Positions 1-11,141 of a stretch of DNA of 64,000 nucleotides are shown here, piece by piece. The notes beneath the pieces are model-generated. The model was not told the DNA's origin. It saw only the letters and a list, made by a program, of their open reading frames with translations, and ran no database searches. Within the stretch, counting starts at the first letter, position 1. Each line of letters starts with the position of its first letter. The position numbers and the translations under genes are program-made. Source of the DNA: Takakia lepidozioides (lineage: Eukaryota; Streptophyta; Takakiopsida; Takakiales; Takakiaceae); assembly GCA_030704615.1 (NCBI GenBank), contig CM060732.1, positions 16,122,001 through 16,186,000 of the forward strand, given 5' to 3'.

Positions 1-297
1 CCGAAGCAATCCATTGGGCAAGAATAGATGCCCATATATCCACATAAGCTTTTACCGTATTGTACATCCCGCACAATAATCACAATAACACTGATCACCC
101 TATATTGGCTAGCCCCCCCGGAATGTTCACATTTGCTATATTTGACCCACATACGATCATCTATGAATCAACCCACCATTACCAAAGTATATGAAATATC
201 CAGAGCCATCCCTAACTAAACTAGTTTACGTACACCATTCAGGCAGCCCACAAATACCATGTATTTTTTTTCATAATTAAAATAAATATTAAACCAG
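1..297. other. No recognised feature
   Basis: AT-rich sequence with no recognisable coding region, RNA gene or repeat structure. Confidence 0.4.
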
Positions 298-575
298 TTG
301 TTTGGCACTACTGCCATAGTCTATGAACCGCAACAAGTGCCCCACATCTACCCTCGCATCAACCAAGACAAACCATGGAATATGGCCACCCCACGACCAC
401 GTTGGTCAGCAGAACAACAACACCCATTTAGACAAATGCCGGACTTTACAAACTTCGCCCCTTTAAAATTCCCTCCCCACCAATGTGTATATACAGATGG
501 CTCCCTAAAAGATGCACATGCAAGGTATGGTATATACTCTCCCAATAACAACTCAAGAACATACATGCTGTCTCA
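298..575 (+). pseudogene. LINE-type RNase H, 5' part (inverted pseudogene)
   Basis: This stretch reads as the start of an RNase H domain of the kind at the C-terminus of plant non-LTR retrotransposons. The diagnostic motif CVYTDGSLKDAHARYG holds the first catalytic Asp, preceded by about 60 residues typical of the linker after a LINE reverse transcriptase. The domain stops near base 575. Its continuation lies on the opposite strand in the next feature, so the domain has been split by an inversion. No reverse transcriptase is visible upstream. The fragment cannot make an active enzyme. Confidence 0.6.
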
Positions 576-846
576 TTACCCGTGATACCTATATGGGATT
601 TGACTTTGTGGAGATGAATTTGTATTGGGGATGAGTGTACAATATCTATGATGGCCTTAATGAGGTGAAGGTCAGGGTGATGAATTTGGGAGGAGGGATT
701 AAGGTTTTGGTTAGAGAGGAGATACAAAGAGACTAAGCTATCCGTAAAGAGGTAGTAGCTGGTCGAACCAAGATGACATGGTAGTGCTTTCAAGGCATCA
801 TGTATAGCCATGAGTTCTGCACGTAAAATATTTTGACGACTGTCAA
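576..846 (-). pseudogene. LINE-type RNase H, 3' part (inverted pseudogene)
   Basis: Read on the minus strand this encodes the remaining half of the RNase H domain: AELMAIHDALKAL with the catalytic Glu, LFTDSLVSLYLL with the second Asp, and HKVKSHIGITGNETA with the conserved His and the final acidic region. It continues directly what the plus-strand fragment at 298-575 begins. The breakpoint falls near bases 570-590, where both reading frames run into antisense of the other half. This is one retrotransposon relic rearranged after insertion. Confidence 0.6.
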
Positions 847-1729
847 CCAGAATGGATACGTGTGTGCCAGGTGAATAGGGTCAGTCGTGGGGTAAGTAGT
901 AGGTTGGATGGTTCCAAATTGGGCAAGTTCATTTCTATCTTGAGGTTACAAGGCTACAAAGATTTCAAACCTTAGATATGATAGAATTGAACCATGACAA
1001 ATAGTTGTTGTTGAATAGATGTCTTCTATCTCTCTCTTTCTCTCATCGTTCTAATCAAATCTGCCATTCGAAAACTGCAATGGACTTACATCCACAGTGC
1101 TCTTGCTGCAATGAGTATTACAGAAAAGATTCCAACTTACACACTATCTGCTACTCTTTGTAGCCACGGTGATGAAATTGTAATTCAAGAATGTTGTCAA
1201 AAGTGTCCAATCTACTATTTGGAAAGAGGAGGGATGAGCAAACATCACAAAACTCTATGTTCCAGCATATATCAGTGTTTTGGTGAGGCTGTAGTTAAGC
1301 AACTGCATACCTGAAGATTATGGATCCTATAAAAGCTGAGAGACGCAAAAGATGGACATATTGTTTAACTTATTTAATCCAACCCTCTAGGATGAAAGAA
1401 AGCCCATGCAATGTGTGGACATGATCCATTAAAGGGGAAAACAACCTGAGTCTGTAAAATGTTTAGCCTTTTATAGGTCGGCCCTTTGTGAATAGGTAAG
1501 GCATTACTCTCATACATGGGAGATCTCTCCTAGTCCTCATGAATAGTGTCTTTACTGGTAGGACGCTCTTTCTAAGAGCCAGACCAGAAATGACAGGAAA
1601 CTATATACTAATACCTAGTTAGCAGGACTGCCTGCCACCTTCTGTCCACATACATGAATAACCTGCTTTTCCTTTTATGTTATTGCAGCCTACGACAAGC
1701 TTTGCATGTTTGGAATATGAGTGCATGCA
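847..1729. other. No recognised feature
   Basis: A short plus-strand ORF at 1111-1314 has no recognisable motif. It could be a 5' exon of the transposase relic that follows, but I cannot support that. Confidence 0.3.
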
Positions 1730-2813
1730 GGGATTGATGGGGCTTCACACTTTGTGGTGTATGCCAAAGTGGCCCGCGACAAAACTGCAGGGACAATTTT
1801 CTCAGGTACATAGTTAAGACTCTATGTACTTTTGCACATCTTTTTTGCCCAAGTGAACTAGCTGTAGTTTCCAAATGACAGTGTACCACTAACGAGCATA
1901 TTTGTGGACAACTTACAGGGAGGCAGTCTCCAAGTACAATGTACCTTTGAGGATTCGATCAGATTTCGCATCAGAACACAACTTGATCAAAGAGCATATT
2001 GAGGGAGCTCGAGCCAATATTAGAAGTCCATTTTTAGCAGGAGCATCCACGCATAATCAGGTGCTATGATGATGAAGTCCCTAATGAGGAGAAATGTGCA
2101 CATTGAATGACGAGAGCAAGTGAAGGGTTGTAAGGTTATCTAGGTTTGAGATGTGAGAAAAAATGGGTGTGCATTCCACTGGTAGTCCATCAAATTGACT
2201 GTAGTTGGTATACTTCAAGAGGGCCTTGATGTTTGGAGGGCTCTTGTGGGGCATAAAGAAGATGAAAGCACTGCAGCTTGACAACCTGAGATATTCGCAG
2301 CTTTGTAGAGTGACATATATGTCCCGCATTGCATAAGAATAATGTCTGCCGAGGGTGAGGTGAGTACCCCAGAAGTCAACAAGGTCAGCACCGTGGGGGT
2401 TAGCACCATGGTAAGGTTGTCCGTGGAAGTTAGTTTGATAGTTAAAAATTGACAAGGCTTTCCATGACTGTTTTGACATGTAGCGAATAGAGCACTGGTG
2501 GAGGCACTTATGGGAACGAGTGGTTTTCTTCTACAAGAACTGTTTCCAACAAATGGAGGTTGATGGCATTCTGAACATGGATGACCCATGGCAGCGGGAA
2601 TCATTTCTGTTTGTGTACATCCCGATTGTTCAGGCACCCGTTGATGAATACGTTGAGACATGGAGCCATCACCGAGTGCGACGAATCAATGAGAACAATC
2701 GTTATCGAGATTCTCATGTCCCTGCGCGTTACTTCCGGGAGTACGAACGCCTGCACGGGTGTAATACCTTACCCTCCAAAGAAGCATGTGTTCATTTGCT
2801 ATTATTGTTATGA
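1730..2813 (+). pseudogene. Integrase-core (DDE) transposase relic
   Basis: Three blocks match the integrase-core domain family found in eukaryotic cut-and-paste elements. Block one (1730-1804) encodes GIDGASHFVVYAKVARDKTA with the first catalytic Asp. Block two (1919-2060) encodes VPLRIRSDFASEHNLI, where a conserved Asp is followed by the usual E-N pair, and ends at THNQ. Block three (2484-2813) resumes with RIEHWWRHLWERVVFFY, then the DPWQRESFLFVYIP and ETWSHHRVRR motifs that close the family. The gaps are bounded by plausible GT and AG ends (about 1806-1918 and 2061-2483). The reading phase across the first junction does not fit cleanly and no N-terminal domain is visible, so this is probably a dead copy. 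Confidence 0.65.
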
Positions 2814-5224
2814 ACAAGCCCATCCCTAGATCAAATTTTCACATTAGAACATTAGACAAAGTGTAGGGTGAATTCTTGTCCATTATTTTGGGCTGGGAAG
2901 CCACTGGATATGGCAGAGTGAGGTGGGCAGTCTTCCAGGCTGCGATAAAGGGGAAAGATGGCGATTGACTGCTGGATTGTTGGTGATTAGTGGAAGGTGG
3001 AGCAATGATATTGGGGGATCTGAAACTATGAGAGATGACTCATCGGAAAGGTGTAGAGATGTTCCCTAAGTGGCCGAGACATGAGGTAAATTAGTTAATC
3101 TTTGTCCAGGGGCCTCTCTTGGTATAGTGCCACCGAAGTTTTGTAATTTCTCTGTGATCACGTGAGTGTTGGTGCCTGCCACGGTACGCCCGACTACTGG
3201 GTTTTTTTATCCTCTTTCATAGTAGAGAGGGACACCAACATGCGGGATTAGCAGCATGGTAAATGCAATATATTGTAGAATCAGAGCCAATCATTAGTTC
3301 AAGCTAGTGTCACTGATTTATACTCAATTCTTTCTACATTTTTCTCCGATTCTCGGAAGAGAGGGAGAGAGAGAGACCTTGGGTGTGATATTATGGTATA
3401 TCCTCTCTTGTTGTAGAGGGCTGCTACTGAGTACATGTTAGCTGGAAATAAAATTTATAATTTGGCTTCTACATTTTGTCTTTACCTTTGCTCTCCTTCA
3501 ACCAGCCCTTTGTTATGTCTGTAGTGTGTACACATGGGCTGTCCCGGTTTGTTCTTTTCTGTCTATTACTGCAAACGTCAAGTTTTGAAGTTGTACAAGG
3601 ACGTCACTCCATTTCGGATGCAGCCCGTAGCACACCTGCCTCCTGTCTGAATTTCAAGTAAACGATGTTCTGGGTTCATGGCTGGCAGACAATGGTAGTG
3701 CGCCAATAAACACCTGCCCACTTGCGTGCTCTTTCTAGAAGTGAACCTCATTGTCTGCCCCAAACCCAAAAAGATGGATTCCCTCTGCAGGCCAATGGAG
3801 TCCACCACTTGCCAGGGTTGATGGCAGGTGGACTATTGTGATTCCATTGTTTACCTGTCACTTGTGTGTGCTCTTCAAGGAGTGGACCTGTCTGTGAATG
3901 TGATGTAGGGGGTCTCTCAATCTTCATGAGCAATGAAGTCCACTGCAGTGAGTGTAGTGCAGCGAAGACAACATCTTGTGTCTCTCGACCATGTTTTACT
4001 CCTAAGCCATAGTCCTGCGGTTTTTGTTGTCTATAAATGGATACTTGCCCTTTGTATCCTAACGACGGAACACAGTGATGAGAGTATTTTGAGGCTGATG
4101 CTTTGTAGACACCTGATTTCGATGACGTGTATGGGAAAGTTTGATTAAGGGTTGTGATGAAGACAAGGGCTGCATCACCAGTTCAGTTTTGAACCCCGGT
4201 ACCAGTAAGTGATACAGCTCATGGGCTGGCAAGATATCCTGTGATTGTTTGGAATGCTGGGTAGATACATCGCAACGATGTGCGATCACATGTGAAGGCC
4301 GGCCAAGGACATGTAAACAGAAACCCTATCTGCGTCTTCCCTTCCGCTGCGGCGTGGGTAGAGTTAGTGTGTATCTCTGATCAAGTAACTAATTAGTGGG
4401 AATGATATGCAGAGCCCCTTGTTTTCACTCTACAAAAGCTGAAGATGAAGCATGTGTGGTAGAACACATGATGGATGTTGATGGTGTTTTTTGGTTGTGT
4501 AGGTGGACAGACCATCTCCTCGAGGATCCTGATGCAGGCCTTGAGCACCCTGATGCCATTGGCACGCAGGACCCAGGTCCACGAGGTGGTGATCAACAAT
4601 GGCGAAGCACGCCTGTGTTGGATGATTTGCCAACTACTGGGGCAAAATTAACTCGTGATCTCACCCTCTTGAGAGATCGGGCCTATGCAACCCAGGTAGG
4701 AAGGTTGCCGCATTCGGTGGCCTGCTTCTCATTCCATTTGTATTGTTACGAGGCGATGACACGACATGTGTACATCGATGAACTTGAGTTGATAGATGAC
4801 TTTGATTTTAGTAGAGAGGCTTTGCAAGTTTTGGTCGATGTAGCACATGTATGAGAGCATCTATGGAAATATATGGCCTCACATGAGAACTTTCTTCATG
4901 TTTCTTTATGTTTGAGATCCAACACTTGTGACTCATATCCCTGTCTATTCTATGTAGTTTTGGTGCATCCAATTAATCACTCGGGATTCTCCACAAACAA
5001 ACCCTTCGCACAATAAAGAGAGATATTTTAGTGTAAATATTATTTATTAGGCAACCAACAAAATTTAATTTTAGCTCACCAATTTTAATGTTTATTTTTT
5101 GTGAATATTTGTATTTATATATATTTAAGTTTAAAAGATAGAAATATTTATTTACTTATTTTTTATTAATCCCAATTAATTTAGGTGAGTTTATATTCAA
5201 CCAAGTAACATTCTTAGAAAAGCA
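2814..5224. other. No supported gene; AT-rich tract near 5030-5160
   Basis: I see no recognisable gene. A plus-strand ORF of 152 codons at 4396-4854 has no known motif and no supporting context. Bases 3150-3250 carry a weak inverted repeat (GTTGGTGCC against GGACACCAAC), and 5030-5160 is strongly AT-rich. Confidence 0.4.
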
Positions 5225-5365
5225 AAACTAACTACAAAAAGAACTGCAGGAAGAGGATTTGAACCCCCAACCAAGGGGCTGAAATCTATGTTTGTAACCA
5301 ATAAGTCCACAACAATCTCTTGAAAAATTTGGACAATTGAATTATTTATAGAGCTGCCACAAGGA
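5225..5365 (-). repeat. tRNA-derived SINE unit 1
   Basis: On the minus strand the sequence holds a tRNA-like body with a good RNA polymerase III B box, GGTTCAAATCC (about 5250-5265), preceded by TTGTGGACTTATTGGTTAC, which resembles a degenerate A box. It is not a plausible functional tRNA because the cloverleaf is incomplete. The same organisation recurs in the next unit, so this looks like a tandem tRNA-derived SINE. Confidence 0.5.
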
Positions 5366-5394
5366 TCTGAAAATTAAAAAGAACACAATCAAAA

Positions 5395-5540
5395 CGAATT
5401 ACAGGGTTGCGGCCAGCGGGGGTTGAACCTCCGACCATAAAAGTACAAGCTAAGTTACTAACCAGTATGTCCACAATGATTCATAACAAAAGCTTGGCTA
5501 TCTATTTATTTATAGAGATACAAAAGGGATCTAACTAGTC
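5395..5540 (-). repeat. tRNA-derived SINE unit 2
   Basis: Second copy of the tRNA-like unit. The B box is GGTTCAACCCC (about 5420-5432, minus strand), preceded by TTGTGGACATACTGGTTAG. The flanks, including a TTATTTATAGAG stretch upstream of the body, match unit 1, which gives a repeat period of roughly 160-175 bp. Head-to-tail arrangement suggests a dimeric SINE or a later tandem duplication. Confidence 0.5.
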
Positions 5541-6089
5541 CAGAGGCAGGACATTTTCTCTTATTCTTGGCTTCCTTCCACTAACAGTCTGTCTCTGGCA
5601 GTGTCCAGCAGCTTTTCTGTAACTTCGTCTGAGTAGCAAGTCTTTCGTAGAGAAACTCCAGACTTTCCGGGTTTTAATTCACTCACTCGATCTCACATGC
5701 CAACATTGATCTTATGGTCAGATTAGAACATTCTACCCGGGATTCTTTCTCCATCTTTTAACTTGAACATTATGCTGCAGTTTGAAATTAATTAACGACT
5801 TGTAGGCTCAGTCATGATTACTGCACCGATTGGAACTTATACTTATTGCCTGAGGACCACCCAACGTTAATCAGAGATTCTGGAATAGAGTTTAAGATCC
5901 CAATTTACTTCATCAATTGGTCGACACTTCTCTCCATGAAAGACTATCTGCATATAGAGAAAAGGGACAGAGAGAAAAGGGCATTATATATAGAGATGGG
6001 TACGTACAACATACAACTTGTTAGCACCTTGTCTTCAAGTAATCACTATGCTGTGCTCTCTATATAGACCTATCAGTTGTTATGCATTC
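5541..6089. other. No recognised feature
   Basis: Nothing recognisable. A 73-codon ORF at 5846-6067 has no motif. Confidence 0.35.
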
Positions 6090-6180
6090 AGCTCCTTTGA
6101 AAAGAAAGAGTAAGAGAAAAGAGAAGTTGAAGAGGGATAACTATGAGAAAAGATTGGAAGAAATCTGGGTTTTAGGGCCA
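6090..6180 (+). pseudogene. Short gypsy gag fragment (gypsy A family)
   Basis: About 28 codons encode LKRKSKRKEKLKRDNYEKRL, which is nearly identical to the charged segment of the gypsy A gag at 23155-23225 in this window. Nothing else of the element is present on either side, so this is a stranded scrap of a retrotransposon copy. Confidence 0.6.
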
Positions 6181-7435
6181 CCACTTTCTGCAACTATTCC
6201 ATCAGCACAACATCGAATAGCTAACACCTTTGCCATGCAAATACTCTCTATAGCACATCCAAAATGTGATTATGAGGAGAAAACATTTTCCCTTTGTTCA
6301 GCTTGTCCGATTTTGGCAAGACATCCCCCATCTAGCCACAGTCTCTGAAGTTTCTGTTCAATCACCACTATACTACACGTCACTGTGCAATATGTACACC
6401 TTCCAAACTCATAGCATCATGAACAGAGGATCTGCAGTGATGGTCAGTAGCCCTTGTTTCCTCGAATTCGCTTCGTCATATCCACCTGTCCCACAATCGC
6501 CTTGAAAATTCTCTGAGAAAGATTCTGCTTATAACACCTTTAGTTGTTGGTCTCTGATGAGAGGTGAAATGAGTTCTCTTTCAGTTTTGTCGAGGAATTC
6601 AATGCAATGCAACTCGTAGTAGCTGTTATGTTAACCAAATACTCCTCGTTTCGTAAGAGACATTTTACGAGATCCAACAAACAGGAAGGAAAACGGATGC
6701 TCAGTAAAAACGACGCCTTTGTTGTTTGGCGAGAGAGGCAGTGCTCTCGTACGTGAGACACCTAGAAAATACGCGATGTAGAATACATGGTCGACGGATG
6801 AAAACTGCCTTATGTAAACCCACGGTTAAAGGGGTCAAGGAATATTCGTCTGGAATATTTCTTGGGTGTCTTCATATCCCAAGGTAAAGAATCTTTCCCT
6901 AGGGCTAGCGAATCTTTCCCGGGGTTTCTAAGCCCGGGCCACTGCAACCCCGGGACAGCAGGAAAGGACGGGCAGCAGCCGAAATTTGTTCCCAATGAGT
7001 TCCCTGTATGGACTGGGGTGCAGGACGTCCAGTCGACCTGGCTTGGTCCATGGTCTAGACCCCGGGCAGCGCCCCAGGCCAGCCCAAAACTCTCATTTTT
7101 ATGGCGTCCCGCAACACGGCCTTTTTGCTATTCCCTACATATCACGGTAGAGCAAAGGCAAGTCCGCCGAGCGCAGCACAGCCGCGCTGCTCGGTCCTTT
7201 CATGCCGCTTTCTCGGATGCGAGAGCCAGGCCCGTTGACTCCGTGGGTCTTGTTTTTCGGCGCTACCCGTTTTTGGAGAGATTGGACCCGGGTTGCGGGG
7301 TGGTCACCCGGCAATATAGAGGGTCGGTCGAGTGCCACAATGCGCCTGCCTATTGGAGTCGTTGTAAGATTTACGGTAAACAGATAAGGAATTGCATAAT
7401 CGCGAAACTGAGTCCTTTCGAGTGGCGAAACTAGG
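6181..7435. other. RPS25 upstream region, no supported gene
   Basis: A plus-strand ORF of 190 codons at 6862-7434 and an overlapping minus-strand ORF have no recognisable motif. They probably reflect the raised GC content near the RPS25 promoter. A CCCGGG-rich stretch with short inverted repeats lies at 6890-6960. The RPS25 promoter and 5' leader must lie in the right-hand part. Confidence 0.4.
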
Positions 7436-7444
7436 TTAGGGTTT
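7436..7444 (-). promoter_or_regulatory. Telo-box of the RPS25 promoter/leader
   Basis: TTAGGGTTT on the plus strand is AAACCCTAA on the minus strand, the telo-box common in promoters of plant ribosomal protein and other translation genes. It lies about 97 bp before the RPS25 start codon, a typical position. The match is exact, but function is inferred. Confidence 0.5.
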
Positions 7445-7540
7445 GATGCTTGCCTCCTGGCAGCAGGTTCTCTTTTCGTCTCTCCGCGTGTGTCTGGTGG
7501 CGTGAGCGACATTGGTTGCGTCCTAGCGCCGCGGCTCATC

Positions 7541-9148
7541 ATGGTGAGTGTCCTCCCTTACTGGCCTTCCCTGGAGAGCTTGTTTTGTAGGTAGACCTAA
7601 TCAAAAGTGGTGGATTTTTTGGTATGAAGGTGTTTGATGTGTGGCGCGTGAGTTTGTGAGAGACAGGCCCCCAAGAAGGAGAAAGCACCGGCCGCGTCTG
7701 CCAAGCCTGCCAAGAGTGGAGGCGGTGGAAAGCAAAAGAAGAAGGTGCGCATCTAGGGGTCCATTGGAGATTAGGAAAGAGAGAGAAAATGAGTACATGC
7801 CGTTCCCTGCAAACGTTGGCTTGCCAGAGCCTTATGGTCATTGACCCCGAGGGAAACTAACCCTCGCGGAGCCTTTTGTGGGGTTGGCACCCACCAGGGG
7901 TTTAGCTTATCCCCGCACCTCAGCTGAAGGTATAAATTTATTTTCCCACAACTTTTCAGTAAGGCCTTAAACTGTGCTTTCCCATCAGGGACGGGAGCCA
8001 GTGTATTAGTAGTTAGATTTTTAGTTCCAGCTTTCACTGTGCTTCCTGGCCAGCTTAGTGGGCTGATTGGATGAACTCGGTTTGATTTGTGTTTTTCGGG
8101 TAATTGTTTCAGAAGTGGAGCAAGGGAAAGCAGAAGGAGAAGGTAAACAACATGGTGCTGTTCGATCAAGGCACTTATGACAAGCTGCTGAGTGAAGTGC
8201 CCAAATACAAGCTCATTACCCCTTCAGTGTTGTCCGACCGTCTTCGGGTACTAACTCTCTTTCTTTTCCATTCATCTCCTGAATGGGATAGCTAGAGTAA
8301 ATCCGTTCTTGCAGATGGGACCGCTGAGGCTATGTCAGAAAGTATGTTAGTCTTACTTGGGCAGCTGGTGCTCCCCTCCCCTCCTCCTTTAGAAGAACTA
8401 TGATTTCAACAGTCTTTCGAGTCATCCCGGACTTCGTCCCTAAAAATTCTATTTCCTTCTAGGTAGTTCTTTGAGACTTTGCAAAATGCTTGCCGTAGCA
8501 GTGGATTCTCTCTCACCATTTTCGATTTCAAGACTGAAACCTTCAACTCTCAGATACACAATGACAGCCTCAAAGAACTAGGAGAAAATGGAGGGGTTCT
8601 CTTGTAACTGGCAATTATGGAGCCATACGAAATGCCCTGAAATTAATACCGACTGTAGGTAAATATGGCAATTAGCAAGGGTTTTGTAGGTTGTTTGGTG
8701 GCATGGTCTGCGACTCCTGGGGCCAACAGTCTTAGCAACATGAGATCCAGCCTTCACACATAGTGCAGAGAGCAGCAAGTCAGAATTCCAATTTCTACAG
8801 AGTAATTGAGTCTTTTCAGTTTCTGTAGATGCCAGTCATTGTCGTGTTTTTGTTTCGTACTTGTGTGGTTGAATTGTACTCTTGAAATGGTGTTGCTGTT
8901 AGTAGTGAGAACGGTAAGTAGAGCTGTGCCTAGCCCATCTATTGCAGATTGCTGTACATCAAACATTCTTTCCTTCCTTGCATTGTAAAGGGTCTGTTGA
9001 TCTATATTTACGTGGCTCTTTCTGAAATGTGCAGATTACTGGCTCCTTAGCACGGAGAGCAATCAAGGAGATGATGTCACGGGGCACCATCCGATTGGTT
9101 GCGGCCCATGCAAACCAGCAGATCTACACCAGGGCTACAAACACATAG
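7541..9148 (+). CDS. RPS25: 40S ribosomal protein S25 (eS25)
   Basis: This four-exon gene encodes eS25, a small-subunit ribosomal protein near the head that is needed by some internal initiation signals. Exon 1 is only the start codon (7541-7543), followed at once by a GTGAGT donor. Exon 2 is 7667-7744, exon 3 is 8113-8247 and exon 4 is 9035-9148, ending in TAG. All introns obey GT-AG and the frame is kept throughout, giving 109 residues, the normal length. The basic N-terminus ([18 protein letters not shown], then a lysine cluster) precedes the conserved [33 protein letters not shown] and [11 protein letters not shown] segments. The C-terminus is the family signature [10 protein letters not shown]. 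There are no internal stops. It is the one housekeeping gene here and probably active. The next start-like codon would remove the basic tail, so the ATG-only first exon is the best model. Confidence 0.95.
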
Positions 9149-9916
9149 GCATCATGCTCCAGATATTTTTCACTTTTAGGTGGCTGCTTGTATGTGGATC
9201 TAAAGTCTTCATTTGGATGGATGCATGTGGACACTGTCAGAGATTGATGTGGGTTAGCTCTGATGGCATTGGATAAAGGCCGAAGCTTGTGGGGTGGATT
9301 ACTTCTTGTGGCTTTTGCAGATGCTTTTGGGGCTGTCCTCTTTGATCCATTTGTAGTGCACACTGTGTATCATGTCATGTATGATTTTTCTTCAGAATGC
9401 TTTCATTTGTCGGGGGAAGTTCAGGGAAGCTATTGGGAAGGTCCGCAACGAAAGCTGCCAGGCTGTTGAGCTGCTACCAAAGCAGGAATGATTGATGTGA
9501 CAAGTGTCCACAACAAATTTTAAGCTTGAAGGGTGTAAGATGAGAACACATGCAAATCATGAACTTCATTGTATCTAGGGCGAACATCCCTTCTGCCATC
9601 CTACCAGTTTTATGTTTTTTGGTCAAATCATAAACACGGCATTGAAACATGAGCTCTCTGCTGAATGTAGTCATACCAGTGCATTCTGCAGACACCTTGT
9701 AGAGTATTATCACTGACAATCCCCGAAAGGAATCAATTTCATGGGGATCGTCTTGGGTGTGCAGTGAACCCTTGATATCAGGGCCACTTCACCCTACAGC
9801 CCAAAATGGAGAACCCAACAATCCTCTTGGTATTGCAAATTGGGTTGACAATGGTGCCACAGAGGATGAGAATCCAATATGGACAATGTGGGAAGTATCC
9901 AGAATGCAATGCTCTC
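9149..9916. other. RPS25 3' region, no further gene
   Basis: This should hold the 3' UTR and poly(A) signal of RPS25. The short ORFs on both strands show no motif. Confidence 0.4.
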
Positions 9917-10209
9917 CTACCCCAACCGTGCTGGGTTTTCGACTTATGTAGACGAGTCTGAAAAGTCAGACTGGGGACTCAGGTTATGAACTCTAGTGTA
10001 AATGCTCTTTGGACCAATTTCAAACCTTCAGCAAATGACCATTCACCATTGCAACTTGGGTTGCTACCTTAACCGTGCTGGGTTTTCGACTTATGTAGAC
10101 GAGTCTGAAAAGTCAGACAGGGGACTCAGGTTATGAACTCGGTGTAAATGCTCTCTGGACCAATTTCAAACTTTCAGCAAATGACCATTCACCATTGCAA
10201 CTTGGGTTG
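9917..10209 (+). repeat. Tandem duplication, about 147-bp unit (2 copies)
   Basis: Two head-to-tail copies of about 147 bp start with AACCGTGCTGGGTTTTCGAC at 9924 and 10071, and end with GCAACTTGGGTTG at 10063 and 10209. They differ by a few substitutions and small indels, so the duplication is not very recent. Each copy contains a short hairpin, AGTCTGAAAAGTCAGACT-like. Confidence 0.85.
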
Positions 10210-11141
10210 TCAATTGGGCTGGCCCTTTGCTACCTCCATAAGTGTTAAGTGCCCTGTATTTATAAGTTAGATCACTCCCTGAAATCCTACAAATGCAATG
10301 GGTTCTGTCAAATAATAGAAGACTGCTACATACTCGGGTCTTAAAGACTCTGACTTGAATAAATGTTAATTGTAGTTATAAACTTGCTGGTTGTGCAATT
10401 TAATAAGCCCATGGCCAACCACCACCTACTATTTTCAGATGAATGCCCAAATAGAAACCTTCGTAAGTGTCTCTAAATGTTGTTATCTGTGAATCTTTGA
10501 GGTCTAGAATGTTATCCCTGCATACTAGTTAGAGCGTCCTTCCACGTGGAAGGAGCCCGGCCCACGCAAGGAGGAGTTTGCGGAGCGCTTGGAGAAAATA
10601 GCCCGGTTCTCGAGAGTGTTTCCACAATCATGTGGAGCGGGTGCCAAGTAATAGAAGTGCCCTTCGTCGGTGCCCATCCCACCTCTGCGGTCGCTCGCCC
10701 CACCGCGGTGAACTACATAAGTACATGAACTGCCGCACATGACCGAATGGCCCCCCATACGCACCATACCCACCATGCCCCCCATCCATGCTCATGCCCA
10801 TGCATACTCTGAATCCTACTGAAAGCCATGCATGACATGCCTGCGAAGACATGCTTAGATTTTACAGAAATTTGAATTTCAAATTTCCCAAAAAAAAATG
10901 GCGGATGTTCCCGCCTGCTGTATGTGCATTGATGTCTTGAATTGGAAGCTTCCCTCTTGCTCTTCCAAACAGCATGTACGTTTGTTCTTTCTTCCTTGGT
11001 ATGTCGCTCTCCTCAACCGTTGTTGTTCCTCGCTTGGTCGCACAATTGCGAAGCGCCGTTCAAACCCCTTTCGCGGGCCCCTTCTCCCACCATGCACTAT
11101 CCTGGAGGGAGCAATGGCACGGAGGTGCGGCTGATTGTAGC
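10210..11141. other. Upstream region of MULE element, no supported gene
   Basis: Short ORFs on both strands at 10512-11134 have no motif. A perfect small palindrome ATTTGAATTTCAAAT lies at about 10868, and CATG-rich sequence occurs at 10780-10855. The terminal inverted repeat of the following MULE could lie here, but I could not identify it. Confidence 0.35.

Noticed and set aside
4396-4854. 152-codon ORF
   Set aside because: No motif, no neighbour context, and an overlapping antisense ORF. I could not support it as a gene.
5225-5540. Functional tRNA genes
   Set aside because: Only the B box and part of the A box are recognisable, and acceptor and anticodon stems do not form.
6862-7434. 190-codon ORF upstream of RPS25
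   Set aside because: It has no recognisable motif, overlaps an equally long antisense ORF in a GC-rich stretch, and covers the expected RPS25 promoter.
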